From: Linderina pennispora
Lineage: Eukaryota; Kickxellomycota; Kickxellomycetes; Kickxellales; Kickxellaceae
Length of the DNA stretch: 64,000 nt
Direction of reading: 5' to 3'
NCBI RefSeq assembly: GCF_002104995.1
Contig: NW_024468271.1
Coordinates: 1 to 64,000, forward strand
Position numbers and translations under genes: made by a program. The first letter of the stretch is position 1; the number at the start of each line of letters is the position of its first letter. This document shows positions 33,270 to 45,267 of this stretch, piece by piece. The notes under the pieces are model-generated. The model ran no database searches and was not told where the DNA came from. It worked only from the letters and a program-made list of their open reading frames with translations.

Positions 33270-34758
33270 ATGAACACTAATAATGGCCTAGCGGGGCTGT
33301 CTGGGCGCGGTGGACAGCAGAAGCATGGCTCCAGCATACCGCCGGCGCGCCCCTACAGACACAAGCGGGAGAGCAGCCTCAGCACCAGCGCCAGCGTCAG
33401 TAGCACGCGCACCCGCGTCCTGCCATTTGCCACAGCATTCACCACGCTGTATCCGCTCAAGCCTGTCGCTGCCGCCTCACCCATATACGCGCAGGCCACG
33501 ACCATGCAGCAGGACGCGCGCACGTCCGAGAGCACTGACGAAAGCAGTATCGTGGTGCCGGTGTATATGTCGCGCACAAAGGCATTGACGTTCCCCAACA
33601 ACGACGCGACACTGCCCGATGACGATGATGCGAAGAACGTGTACTTTCCGGCCATGAATCACTCGGGGTTTGCGCTGGCTCAGCCGCGGAGGGTGGTGAC
33701 GGTGGGTGGCATGCCTGTGGTGTCGGGCGGGTTTGGCAGGCCGACCTCGGCAAGCAAGGACCCATATACAAACGCGTCTGGGCTGACAATCCCGTCAAAG
33801 ACCTCGCTGCCGCCGGTTGCAGGCGGACGCAGGGCGCTTGGCGTTGGTCGGCCGGCAATCGGCGTCGATACCCGCCGGCTGACCAGCACCAGCTCGATCG
33901 GCATTGGCACACGCACCAAGCCGATTATCGGGCTCGGCCTAACACTGAATCCAGATGACAATGTCGTGAAGCTGAATCTGAAGCGGTCTGTGTCGACCCA
34001 GCGAGGAGCCCAGGGCAGCGATGTTGGATCGTCATCTGGCCGCCGCAAGTCGGTGCTGGGCAAGGCAGCAGGCCGGCGGACAGGCACCCTGCAGGTCATG
34101 CCTCGCATTCCGTCTGGGTCAATCGCCAGGGCGCTGACGCCGTCTGTTGCACAGTCGCGGCCAGACAGCCCGGTCAGGGGAATAGCATCGGACGAGCTCA
34201 CATTCAAGAGTCCGGTGCTCGAGCCTGAGGGCTTTGCCAGCATCCGGTCGCCAACGCTTGATGGCGAGGGCACGGTGGATAGCACGCCGAGTGTGCCCGA
34301 CTCGGATGATCGCTGGAACACGACAATGGCAGTCCAGGAGCTGCGCAATCTTGTCGGCGATGGCACCGTGCCTGGCACCTCTTGGTCCCCGGGCGCGCCA
34401 CCGCAGATAGTCTCGTGCCAGCTCTGCTTCGAGTCGGTGGCCGTGTCAAGCAAACGATGCCAGGCATGTTGCCCCAGCTGCAACAACCCGCTGCCGGCCG
34501 GACGCTTGAATGGGGTAAGTAGATGAATTCCATGGCGTCCTTTTGTTGTTTGTTGTGATGTCTCCGGCTGCTCCATCTCCTCCCCTCCCCCTCTGCCTTC
34601 TTATGCAAGCCTCCAACTCCTATATGAAATGCGCTCTGACTGATATGTATAAAACTCAAATAACGATCTCCTCGTCTCTTTCTCTATCCGCCTTCCACAC
34701 CTTTAGCGAGTCCATATACGCCCGCCGCCGCTCATGCTCATTCCCAACTGATTGTTAA
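33270..34758 (+). CDS. Ser/Pro-rich unknown protein with a C-terminal Cys cluster
   Basis: I do not recognise the family. From the ATG at 33270 a 415-codon exon encodes a Ser/Thr/Pro/Arg-rich, probably disordered protein. It contains many SP/TP sites, for example SRPDSPVRG and SPVLEPEGF, that could be phosphorylated by proline-directed kinases. Near its end lies a Cys-rich segment, SCQLCFESVAVSSKRCQACC followed by PSC, that looks able to bind zinc. A donor GTAAGT follows at 34515; an acceptor near 34710 would add about 15 residues ending in SCSFPTDC. The exon 2 boundary is tentative. The Cys cluster could be a partial RING-like element. Since the downstream gene has a B-box, the two may be functionally linked, or even one gene with an unusually long intron. 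Confidence 0.55.
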
Positions 34759-35567
34759 GAGCAGACGTGCGTTCGCAGATTACCCACTCGCTGCCCCACC
34801 GCTCTCACACACCACATTTCGCATTTCACATTTCACGCCTCACGTTTCTGTTTGATATTCATTTCGACATATACCTTCCCGCGTTATTTTTGCCATTAAA
34901 ACCATCAACACCTGTTTTTCTAAGCTTCGCGACCAGCAAACACCACCTGCTGCGACCTGCAAGTGGCGCCCCTTTATAGAACGCAGGCCACTGTTGATCT
35001 GGCATTGTCGGACGTTTGTTTATTTTTGCCAGTTCCTGGAAGAACGGCTGCTGCCTTGAGCTCCCTTGGTGTGGTTCAGCCAGTATTCTACTGCTGCTCG
35101 TCCTTCGCCCTTCATTCCTCATTTTTGCTCAGCTTCTCTTCGCATCCCCATCGTGCTTGTTGACCAAGCCGTATCCACATTCCCCTCCCTTCCCTCCCCA
35201 CTTTCCCTCCTATTGTCACTACTATACACACCATTTTCAGTAATTCCTGTACAGAAACATGCCCCGTGTCTCTCGGCTGTTCCTGCTGCTGTGTCGGATG
35301 TGCTCCAACACCGACAGCCGCAGCGATGGCCACCAGCACACACCACTCGCAGATGCCGCTCCCGCGAGCCCTAGCACTGTCGATCCGCTGCTGCATGCGA
35401 GCCTCTCGCGCATCTGCCTGAGCCCTCCGGCAGCTGGCGGCAGAGGGCGAAAAAACAACAAAAAATCTCTCTCTGATGGCCCCGTATACCTTAGTCTTAC
35501 TCACCCACCACTCTCTGTCCTCTCTCTGCCTTTTTTCTCCCCACCGGTTTCCCCCAATTTGTCTGAA
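34759..35567. promoter_or_regulatory. Pyrimidine-rich intergenic / leader region
   Basis: About 800 bp, markedly C/T-rich from about 35090 to 35567, leading to the ATG at 35568. This is typical of fungal promoters and leaders. A frame with ATG at 35259 is continuous with the downstream gene, but its residues look like translated leader. Confidence 0.45.
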
Positions 35568-38500
35568 ATGCGTCCATTTAAACACTCTGGCAAACAGCGA
35601 TTTCGCCCACAGGTGTCGTCGGCCAACGCTGGCAGCGCGCATTCGAGCGGCACGTTCAATGGAGAGCAGGTGGCAGTGTCGCTGAAGCGCTTGGCAAAGG
35701 CTGGCTCGCCGCAGGAGGCGACGGTGGCGTCGCCGGCGTCAAATTACACGCTGACCGACGACCGGGCTGCAAATGAGCCAGGCAAACGCACTACACTCAA
35801 GCCGATTACAAAGCCCACCATTGTTCCCGACCCCACCGTAGTTACTGTTGCTACGGCCATGGTTGGCCCAGAGTCCACGTCTTTCTCGTTCTCGCCGCCA
35901 GCGCTCAGCCAGTCGCCGCCAACACAGGCCGCGCCCAGCGCATCGAGCCCTGAAATATACAGCCCAGCGACCCGGGCGTCGCAGATCGCCGAGAATATCG
36001 GCACAGTTATGCAGAGTGACCGGTGTTCAGTACACCCAGGCATGCGCAATGACTACTGGTGCGAGTCGTGCGAACTGGCTATTTGCGAACTCTGCATTGA
36101 CACAAGCATCGATGTTCCCACAGGCACCGCCCACCACTCGCACGCCATCACCAAGCTGGCAGCTGCCTACGACGATACATTCGAGGCGATCGAGCTCATG
36201 CAAGTGAAGCTTGTAAATCATCTGAAGGATACGCGGCATCGAAATGCCCTGCTGGACTCGGCAGTTAGCGAGCTGGCCGACTCGTACTCGCAGGCCCAGG
36301 TGGCCATGGATGAGCAGCTGCTGCGCGATACCGAGCGAGTCGAGACCGCGTTCCGCGACGCGCAGTCGTCACTGGAGGAGCGGATTGCCGAGTGTGCTGC
36401 GTGGCGCGATGATCTAGACGAAACGCTGAAGATGGTGCAGATGATGGTCGAGGAGCTGTCTCCGGCGCAAACTGTTGCTGAGCGCGAGCAAATTCTCGAG
36501 CTGCTGTCGATATCCGAGCAGGCACGGCCAATTGACTGGGAAGAGCCGCTGCCCAAAGTAGCCCGGATCGAAGAGGAGGTGATGCCCGCCTGGCACTACG
36601 CCAGCGTTGAAGTGCCAGATGTCATGGAGCTCGGCCGCAAGCGCGGGCATGTGCGTGTAGTCAGCGATGCAATCTCAGCACACGGTGTTGTCTGGCAGCT
36701 GGAGATTCGCCGCAGCCGCAGCCGCCTCGGTACGCAGTGCCTGTCGGTAGTGGTTAACCGCATCGATGGCTGCGAGAATATCGACGGCACGTTCACTGTC
36801 AGCGTCGGCTTAGCCAAGGTTTCTGACAGCGATTGCGAGTCGGAATCGTCGGCACTGTCGCGGTTCAGAAATGAGTCTTGCAATGTGTGGGGCCAGAGCT
36901 CATCATCACAAACTTTCAACATGTGCCCGCTCGAGGACCTGAAGGACTCGGATACACTTACGCAGTCGGGCAGCGTTTCTATCCGCTTTGGCGTGGCCCC
37001 TGAGTCATTCCGGTCCTCTGGCAGCGGTCCAGGCAGACCGCATCCGTGTGCTTGAAGAGAAGCTGCGCGCAGCAGAGAATGGGAAAGGGGACATGGAGCA
37101 GGCGGCGCTCGAGCTAGTTGATGGATCAAGCGCTTCGAGTTTGCAGCAGCAGCGGACAGATCCGTCGTCGCCGTAGTGATATCCGGTCGTGGGCTGCTTC
37201 GCCAAGGAACCCCAGGCGGTCCGAGGTGAAGCCCGATCAGATGCCGATTCCCGGCTTTACTTTTGGTGCTCGTCCTAGTGAGATGCCGTCCGCTGTGCAA
37301 TTGCCACCGGCACTGCTGTCCCCAATTTCGCATGCTGCTGCTGGATCGTCGTCGAATGTTTCTACGTCGTCAGAAGGACAGGCCCAGTATCAGGCGGAAG
37401 CCAGTTCTGAGAGCACAGAAAAATCCTCGCACCAGAGGTCGTTCTCGTTGACTGCCAAGCTTCGCCGTCAGCCGCCGGCTCCGTTCCCGTTAGTCCTGAA
37501 GGGGAACAGATCGTCTGGCCACACCCGCTCTCTGACATCCACGCCTAGCACCCAGTCGTCGGAGTCTTCGTCCCTGGCCTACGCCAGTGCGCCCTCAGGC
37601 TCAGCCAGCGTCTCAGTATCGCCCAATGACGACAAGGCTGGCGTTTTGCGCCGTCTCAGCGGCTGGGTCAAGACAACCGAGGGCAGGTTCGTTCAGCACG
37701 CCAAGCGCGTGAAGAAAATTGCTAGCGGCCACAAGGGGTCTCCTGGAGCAGTAGATCAGCAGAACAGCATCGACGAGTGGACATTCTTGGACAAGTCGTA
37801 CTCTGAGGCCCTGCATTGCGAAGCAGCCGAACATGTGGCCGACAACGGATCGCCGCTGGCAGCATCAACGCCAGGGAGCGCTGGCACAAAGCCGCCGCCG
37901 CCACCACCACAGATTCCGTTGCCACCACCGCCATTTGCCGCTGACTTTGGTGCGTCCGATACGGTCGATGATAGCGGGTTCGCATTTGATGGAGCAGCAG
38001 ATATTGAACGCGAGCAGATGGAGGTCGATGCGCGCATGGAGAGCCGTCGCCAGAAGCGTGCTATGATGGGCCTCGGCGGCGAGCAAGAGCCGCTGTCTCC
38101 GGCTGCCTTGGCTTCGCCTCTAAAAGGGTCCTGTGCCGCTGGGTCACCGTCCCCGTCGAAAAAGTCCCCGCGCCAGCAGCTTGACATTGACTCGGAGGAG
38201 GTTCTCGAGGAGCGCTACAAGTCGATCATCCAGCGTTTTGATGCGCTGCAGCTGATTGCGAATACAGTGCAGAACTCGCGTCCTGGGGCTGTCTGGAAGG
38301 CACGATGCGCCGGGTCAGCTCTGAAATCAACATCGTTATGGAGGGGCGTCGCCGGCGTCTGGAGGAAGCCCGCTCTGGCGGCAACACTACCAATGACCCG
38401 AGCCCACGCCGCACTGAGCACCCATTGAACCGCGCTACGAGTCCTGATTCATACACGTCCCCTGAGCTAGACGAGGGCTCATCATCAGGAATTTGGTGCT

Positions 38501-40502
38501 GACGGCCAGGGTGTGCCGAGCGCCAATCGGTACTACGCGCTGACGAAGAAGCAGAACCCAGCGCAGGCTCTCAGCCGTCGCTCAATCAGCATGGACCCTC
38601 GTGAGATCAACTACGCACTGGCCGGTGCTCTTGGTGGGATGCAAGCAGCAGCTGGTGATAACCCGCCGTCGCCAACGCTTTTCGATCAAGAGGTTGCCGA
38701 AAACGGACTCGGATTCCATGGACCTGGTCAAGGACCTGCTGTCAAGGTCGTTTTCCCCGCCCGCGGGCGAGCCGACGCTGTCTCCATCTTCTGGGACTGT
38801 CGACATGAAGCCAGCTTCGGTGTCCTTGCCCGAGACCACTGCCATGGATCCATTGCTATCGCCAGAAATCAAGGGAGCCAGCCACAATTCGGCTTCGCTC
38901 ACAACTTCTCCGAGACAACAACGTGCCCGCCGCTGCTCAATCACCTCAGTGACATCATCAACGTCATCCTATCAGCAAGTCGCCTGCTCGCATGGTCCGT
39001 CCGCCTAACACGGCCGGAGCCGTGAGAGTTCCAGCTCTGAATCGGTCTTCCAGCCAGCAGCCAGCAACCGCAATGGGTCTCTGGGCCCGCGCAGTGGAAC
39101 GCCGCTCAAGAATGCCGCCAATTGATCTGCAGCACCTGACGCCCCAGGCAAACAAGACCGGCGGCATCCTGAAGGCTGGCCGCTCGAGGCGGTCGAAGCC
39201 GACGCGGCTGCACAACATTGCATCGGTGGCATCTTCGTTTGCTGTCAGCGGTGGCGACATGTTCTTCGCGAACTCTGAGACACCCGACACGCGTGAGGAT
39301 TCGCTGGACTCCAGTCTGGCTAGGAAGCATTGGCAGCCCGCTGCTCAAGGCTGGCCGCAGCTCGACCCTGCCTGTCATTGTCGATGAGGCAAAGCTTGCC
39401 AGCACTGCCGTCACGCCGCCGTCATCAAAGAGCGGCAGCATGCCCCGGCACCCAAAGTCGTCGCAGTCCACGCGCAAGAGGGTGCGCTTCCCAGATGAGC
39501 TCCGCTTGCTCGAAAACATCCGCCTCATCAACCCGCAGGTTGCGCAGTTGCATGATGAGCGAGCTGCAGCAGCAGCGAGTGCGCGTGGCATCGAACACGA
39601 GGATGTCAACAGCCTTTCGCCGCTGGGCATATCGGCGCCCCGCGAGAAGCGCATGGGGTCGCCGCCGCCGCCGGCTTTCGATTTGTCCATGGCCCTGGAT
39701 GCGGACGACGAGGATGATGGTCTGGTTTCGCGAATCAAGCACAGCCTGCGTAAGTCGGTACGGCAGTCAGCCGATTCGCTCGAGAACCGGGAGCACAGCC
39801 CGTCGCCGCCTCGATCTGGGAGCCCCGAAAAGTTTGTACACTGCGTCGTCTCTCCTAGTTGAGGAAGTGGCCGAAGCCCCCGTCGACTCTCCAACCAACC
39901 CTGCCACACACTCGTTTCAGCGCCAGCCAATCCCCTCGCAGCTGAGAGCACCTGTGTGCTTCGGTGGCACCACCGGTGACGAGTATTCGAGGTGCCTTGG
40001 TAAAGTGTCCATTGACAACTCGCCGTCGAGCCTGGCCAGCGCATTCGAACCTTGTTTGTCGCCATCGCCACCAGCCACAGACTCGCAGGCAGCGACACCT
40101 CAGTCCCAGTCTGTTAGCGGCCACAGCAGCCGCGGCACCTCCATGTCTTCGACCTTGTCGGCTTCATTAGCTGGCCTGGGCATGGACCAAGGTCGTGCCT
40201 CAATAACTACCACCGAGACCGACGGCTCATCCGTGGATCTGCCACTCAAAAAGAATAACCAAGGCATGCATGTTGGTCCCAATGTCCCGTCGGCGCAGTC
40301 ATCGCCGATGGGCAGCATGCCGCTGCAGCAAGGCACACCGTCGACTACAACCTCGAGTATGCCGCAGGGGACCTTCAGCTCTGCATACCGGTATACCACC
40401 GATATGATGGTATTTGGCGTTGAGCAGATTCCTGCCATTGCCCGCGGCAAAAACACTGCCATGTCTATTTTCCAGCAGGGCTCGGATACCGCTCACCAAT
40501 AA
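35568..40502 (+). CDS. Large TRIM-like protein: B-box, coiled coil, MATH-like domain, long disordered tail (frameshifted)
   Basis: From the ATG at 35568 (MRPFKHSGKQRFRP) a disordered region precedes a B-box type 2 zinc finger at about residues 150-195: CSVHPGMRNDYWCESC, then CELC and HHSH. A coiled coil covers about 205-330. A MATH/TRAF-like domain follows at about 365-485 (VVWQLEIRRSRSRLGTQCLS to VSIRFGV). This order matches TRIM37-like proteins minus a RING. The remaining 1100 or so residues are Ser/Pro-rich with proline runs, charged helical stretches, two copies of LKAGRS near 39170 and 39355, and an RVRFPDE motif that fits PP1-docking (RVxF) sites. About eight frame changes are needed (near 37025, 37160, 38285, 38490, 38700, 38985, 39330, 39850). 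I treat it as one gene, about 1640 codons; a second gene starting after 37 kb is possible. Confidence 0.62.
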
Positions 40503-40627
40503 CTTATGCATATAGGCCTGTGAAATAAATATTAATGTGGACACCATGCTGTGTCAACCAAGAATTACAAGTACAACTATTGCAGATATGGCCATCCATG
40601 AAGTGCTGCTGAAAGAGGCGGCTAGTC

Positions 40628-40747
40628 CTACACAGCTGGTGCAACAATATCGAGAGGAGCAGGCAGCGGTGTAATTATCTTGGTCATGTTTGGCTGGGGG
40701 TCGCGTGCAAGCGACATGGCGGGGTTCCTGGTAGCGTCGATAGCCAT
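40628..40747 (-). other. 39-codon open frame at the inner end of the right repeat arm
   Basis: Counterpart of 11754-11873, same length, ending in TAG where the arms cease to match. It differs from the left copy at four residues. Not convincingly coding. Confidence 0.2.
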
Positions 40748-41313
40748 GCTGATGAGTCAAAAAGTCGAGAAAGTTAAAGGGCAAAGAGAGAAGAGAGCAG
40801 CAGCCCTGGAGTCTGCAGCATGCACAGCGGCAGGAGGAGGGACGGGGGAGGGTAGGGCTGCTGGCTTTCTTTTCGTGGCTGTGTGCTTGGTGTCGGCTGG
40901 AATCCCTGTTTTTCTTGCACCTCGTTGCGCGGCTGTCTGGCTCCCAAGCCTGCCTGCCTGCCTGCCTGGGGCTCTGTTTGGCCAAGGCTTGCGCCAGCAT
41001 GAACTGCCAGTGTGATAGAATGCGGATGCGTATCTGCATCTGCTGCACGCGGTTTCTGGAATGGCTGGATTGCCGGATTGGACCAAGGTCTGCTTGCCTC
41101 GCACGACCCAACGCTGCCGTGCCTTCATTATTGCGCTGGGCGCGACAGTCATAAACCGCCAGCATCAATTAGCCACCGCACAGACAATGTGCGCCGCTTC
41201 CGCCGCTGCGCATGATATGCCGTCGACAACCAGCCTGCGGTGGTAATAGGACCCAGTGCCAAGCGTCTTTTTATTTGTGGTCAGTGGAACAATTAGCACG
41301 GCCGCCGTCCATT

Positions 41314-42609
41314 CTAGCCCACCACCGGCACCGCCATGTACACAGGTCCCGTGTGAACAGGCTCGGTCGCCTCTGGGTCCAGCACCATCTGCTTCGACTC
41401 CTTGTAGCGCACAATGCAGTAGCTCTTCTCGACAAAGGAGCGCTGCGGATCGCACACGCACTTGCTGCGAATGTTTGAGCCCGACGGACACTTTGCCACC
41501 GCCGGGTGGAAATATCCGATGTCCTCGAACCAGTGCGTCTGCGAGGCGTTGAGGAACAGGGCTGCAGCAATCGAATGCACCGGCGCATCGCCCCACCGCT
41601 CGTAGAAGAACCCGCCCGCGCGATCCAGATGCTGGAAGTACGCCTCGTACTCGGGCGACCGGTAGAACGACAGGTCGACGATCTCAAAGTTTGTCCAGAA
41701 GTGGCAGCCGTTGTAGTTGCCGGCATCGTCCAGCAGCCAGCGCTTCAGGTTGGCGGGGCTCACCATGCCTGGGTGCTCGGCGATAAAGCCCATGGTCGTG
41801 TTCCACAGCGTCGCCACCGTGTCCATGAACTCGGTCATGCCAATAACCCAGCCGTACTTGAGCCCGTTCTCCTTCATGTACACGAACGGGTCGTACTCCT
41901 GGTCGCAGAAGAACTCGACGTCGGGCTCGATGCGCCAGTAGAACTCGAGGTCGGCCAGCAGCGGGTGCTTGTGGATGAACCCGCTCTGGAACCGACACAT
42001 CTTGCGGTAGCTGTCGCTGCCGCCGTGCGGGTAGCGCGCAGTCCTCTTTACCACCTCAAAGCGCTCGCGGTCGATCCACTCAGGCATGCCCCAGCTCTCG
42101 CTGTCGAGCTCGCCAAACGACACGTTGGCGCTGGTCAGGATGCGGACGCCTGCCTTGAACTCCTCTGTGAACGGCACATCGTTGAGGAATATGTATGGGT
42201 AGTTGAAGCGCGAGTTGAAGCGGTCCTCGATCTGCCGGATCGTCTGCCGCATGCCGAGCAGGTCGGTGTTGCGCACCAGTGCGACCAGCGCAGCCTTGAC
42301 CGGCTTCTGGCCGTGGGGGTGGTACTGGTCGAGGATTTCTTGTTCGCTGGCATGGTCCTCGCCCTCATCGGCGTCGTAGTCGTCGTAGATCTGCTCTGCC
42401 TCCTCGGCAGTGTTGTGGGCGAGATCGACTGGCGCACACGCAGGCTGGGGTGCCGGCTGCGACAGCTCGTACTTTATCTGGCTGATTTCCTGCAGAGTCA
42501 GGTTCCGTGTGCCAGCAATGTACCCTGCCAGGATGCCGATTACGAGTGTTGGGAGGTATTTGAGGATGGCGCGGCGGTATCGTGAGCTGGTTGTCCTGGG
42601 CACAAACAT
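41314..42609 (-). CDS. GT15 (KTR/KRE2-type) alpha-1,2-mannosyltransferase, intact right copy
   Basis: Golgi type II membrane enzyme transferring mannose in alpha-1,2 linkage onto protein glycans, important for cell-wall mannoproteins. Complete 431-residue frame: cytoplasmic tail with Arg/Lys, one anchor helix (YLPTLVIGILAGYIAGT, about residues 18-34), an acidic stem (YDDYDADEGEDH), then the catalytic domain from about residue 100. GT15 landmarks are PYIFLNDVPF, YRKMCRFQSGFI, YWRIEPDVEFFC, NYNGCHFWTNFEI, GGFFYERWGDAPVHSIA and DIGYFHP. The WGDAPVHS block is the family's best-conserved region. It is the intact partner of the copy at 9892-11187, whose catalytic part is identical. Confidence 0.96.
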   Translation of the reverse strand: MFVPRTTSSRYRRAILKYLPTLVIGILAGYIAGTRNLTLQEISQIKYELSQPAPQPACAPVDLAHNTAEEAEQIYDDYDADEGEDHASEQEILDQYHPHGQKPVKAALVALVRNTDLLGMRQTIRQIEDRFNSRFNYPYIFLNDVPFTEEFKAGVRILTSANVSFGELDSESWGMPEWIDRERFEVVKRTARYPHGGSDSYRKMCRFQSGFIHKHPLLADLEFYWRIEPDVEFFCDQEYDPFVYMKENGLKYGWVIGMTEFMDTVATLWNTTMGFIAEHPGMVSPANLKRWLLDDAGNYNGCHFWTNFEIVDLSFYRSPEYEAYFQHLDRAGGFFYERWGDAPVHSIAAALFLNASQTHWFEDIGYFHPAVAKCPSGSNIRSKCVCDPQRSFVEKSYCIVRYKESKQMVLDPEATEPVHTGPVYMAVPVVG

Positions 42610-42971
42610 GGCTGGGCAATTCTATGTGAAAACGAGCAAAAGGGCGGGGATACTGGACAGATGGGCTGCATCCGGTGCTGCACCAAGCAGGCTGCTCTGG
42701 TCTTATAGACCACTGCTGGGCAGGCTAGTGGCAGTAGTAGCAGGGGTGGGCTGGCGGCAGCAGTAGCCACCGCATTTGGGCCAGCATTCTTGGCTCTCGA
42801 GCTGGCATAGACGTCAGCTCAATCATCGAGCGCGATGCTGATCATCAGTCGCAGCGATCCCACTATGCCTAAACAACTTTCCTCTTGCGGGCAGCACTGG
42901 CTCGTGCCTCTCCTCTTCGCTCGTCCTCGCATTAGCCCAACCGGTGCATACCTGTACTTTTATAATTCGCC

Positions 42972-43155
42972 ATGTCCTCATTTGCCGCTCATGCACCGCG
43001 AAAGCGCCAGCCCGACATAGCCGCAGAGCCCGATAATGCAGTGAAGCGCCAACGCCAAGCTGACGTCGGGGACGCAGTAGCAATGGCCGACAGCGCCCTC
43101 TCCGCACCCATTACTGCCAATGCACCGGAGCCGGGTCAGCCTGCACATGCCGATG
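42972..43155 (+). pseudogene. Truncated 5' fragment of the peroxiredoxin-like gene
   Basis: The first 57 or so codons repeat those of the gene at 9527-8841 (MSSFAAHAPRKRQP to PEPGQP). After this, similarity ends and the sequence becomes unrelated AT-rich DNA. The whole thioredoxin-fold part is missing. The frame continues by chance to 43466 without any peroxiredoxin motif. This is a duplication remnant, and it marks the outer breakpoint of the right arm. Confidence 0.88.
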
Positions 43156-45267
43156 GTATATGTGTATGGCAGATCGTACGTGGTTGGTATTGTCACACGA
43201 AATGTGATATACAGACTAGTTGCATCTTTTATCAGTGTGACACAATATATTTTCCTGCACCCTGTTATACCAGCTGTCCCGCACTCGCGATTCAAGCCAG
43301 TCATTGCTGGTCAGGCATGGAGGCTGAAACAGGTTCATCGGTGCGGATTGCTCGCGGCCGATACAGAAACAGACTAGATAGCTTGTTGCATGGCATTAAA
43401 GCGATACACGAATCCTTTGCTGAGCCAGGCCAAAAGTTTAAAGAACCTACTCTTGGTGATAGGTAGGTCAGGAATGTGGCTAGTGCTGACATTTCTGCTT
43501 TGGCTCGCTATTGCGGACAGCAGTTGGGTGCTCTGTGTGTGGTAAGATCGAGATCGAGCAGGTGAGATGTGCCCTCTTGCAGTGCATCATGACCTGCTTG
43601 CAAAATCATTCGGTTGGTCGAGTATAGGAGGCTCTGGTGTTCTGCAGTGGCTCTGCCTTGCTATATGTTTTGAGTGAGTCGTCGCCACTGCACTCAGGTT
43701 TCTGATGCACAGCTGTGGCCTGGGCTCAACGCCAGGGTGTATTGCGGTCGGTGACCACACGGATTTGGATTTGGGTGTTGAATCAAGTATTAAAAACGAA
43801 AGAAATATTGTGTTCTGCTTGAAAAACTTCATCGGACTCACGGGTGTGTATTTTATATGGCTCTACTAGGCCTTACCCAGTGCTCAGCAGAGCTCTACTC
43901 GCTGGGATAGTCCTGGAATTTATCATGGTTCTTTGGCAAGACATTTCTCCTGCCAACATGTGTGTATTTCATTTCCTAAATTACTTTTTCATGGAGATTC
44001 ACCATGCTGTACCCTCAGCCAGCGTACTGGATCAGCTGCCATTTTCTCCACATTTGCCAAAATAATATATGCTTCGTCCGAAAGCAGTGTTATCATTCAG
44101 TTACTCTGCACTACGGAACACACCCTCTTAGTATTATACATGAATCAATATGAAATCCCAAGGTGAACAGAAGTGCATCTGATGGGGGTGTTGGCCCACT
44201 GGTCAACAGTTTTCATAAAATACGAATGGAACGTGGCTACCATTAGAACTAGGCCCAAAGGCATATGAGGCATATACCACATGTCCTACTAAAAGCCTGC
44301 TAGCCTTAATGTGAGCACACCTCTATCGGAACCAAACACTGCATGTCTCAAATTGAGGTGAGGACTGCTGATACCTGTAGCCTACTCTGCTCTGCATTGC
44401 GCACTCTGCCCAGGCATATAATATCCCTTGTACAGGTTCTTGATGGTGGTCATTTCGAGCGCCCAAAGCCGTCTGGTGCTAGCATAACGTGAAAAATGAA
44501 CGTGTGTGCGAGAGAGGGCCTGTGTGAGAAAGCAAAGTACTGTGTGCTTGCAAGACGAGTCACGCATTCCTGTGGTGGGGCTCAGAGAAGCGTGAATCGA
44601 TTTAGCCAATCAGAAGCGCTCTTGCAGACAGATGGACACCTTTAGACCATCAAATCTTACAGAGATGCGACTGGCTCATATCATGACTGACAACAAGAAA
44701 TTGCCAGACACCAGGTAAAACCGCATACTATTATATAAATGGGTGTCTTCAAGAGAGACCTACTGTTGAGGATCCTTGCCGCTTGCATATAGCAATTTAC
44801 TTCTCAAGTAAGTTAGGGTCTACTTCTGCTGCGACGAACCATTATATACCAAGTCACAATAATGGCTCAGCGTATCAGCGTATTTCGTCTTGCCCTCAAA
44901 TGGTAGGGGTATGCTGATTTCTAGCGGTCACATTGGTTGGCACCGAGTAGGCGGGATGCCATCTAATAATTCGACTAGTCAGATTGCTTAGAGATGTCAG
45001 CATCACTGCCTGACATGGCGATGGCTGCAGCAAGCTGGGCAATCCGTCCCCAAATCGCGCAGTCTTTCGACAAAGAAACTGCAATGCTAATCCACTATTC
45101 CACGACATGCAGTGGCGCCATTGGCGCTGAGAGTAGTCATTTTTTCTTTTACCTGGAAGCATACCCTAGTTGCAGGGAAATGCGCACAGTGATGCGCCTT
45201 GCAACGATGCTGGTGCTTTGTGAGTACCGTTGGGAATGTGTCAGCGGCTGCAGCTAGAGAAGTAGTC
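43156..45267. other. AT-rich gene desert
   Basis: About 2.1 kb from the right repeat breakpoint to the promoter of the P5 ATPase. It is AT-rich; open frames are all under 90 codons and have no family motifs. No transposon termini, tRNA or tandem array were recognised. Confidence 0.55.

Larger units (their letters stand above)
40628..43150. repeat. Right arm of the 2.5-kb inverted duplication
   Basis: Inverted near-identical copy of 9350-11873. It contains an intact GT15 gene on the minus strand, a (CAGG)5 run seen as CCTG at 40948-40968, and the start of a peroxiredoxin-like gene that loses similarity at about 43150. The 28.8-kb spacer between the arms carries single-copy genes. Transcription of both mannosyltransferase copies points into the spacer. 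Confidence 0.93.

Noticed and set aside
32464-33273. 270-codon plus-strand frame upstream of the Ser-rich gene
   Set aside because: Composition is that of translated pyrimidine-rich promoter DNA; it overlaps another equally unconvincing frame and has no motifs.
41506-42585. 359-codon plus-strand frame opposite the right mannosyltransferase
   Set aside because: Antisense of a conserved GT15 gene; the same shadow appears in the left arm.
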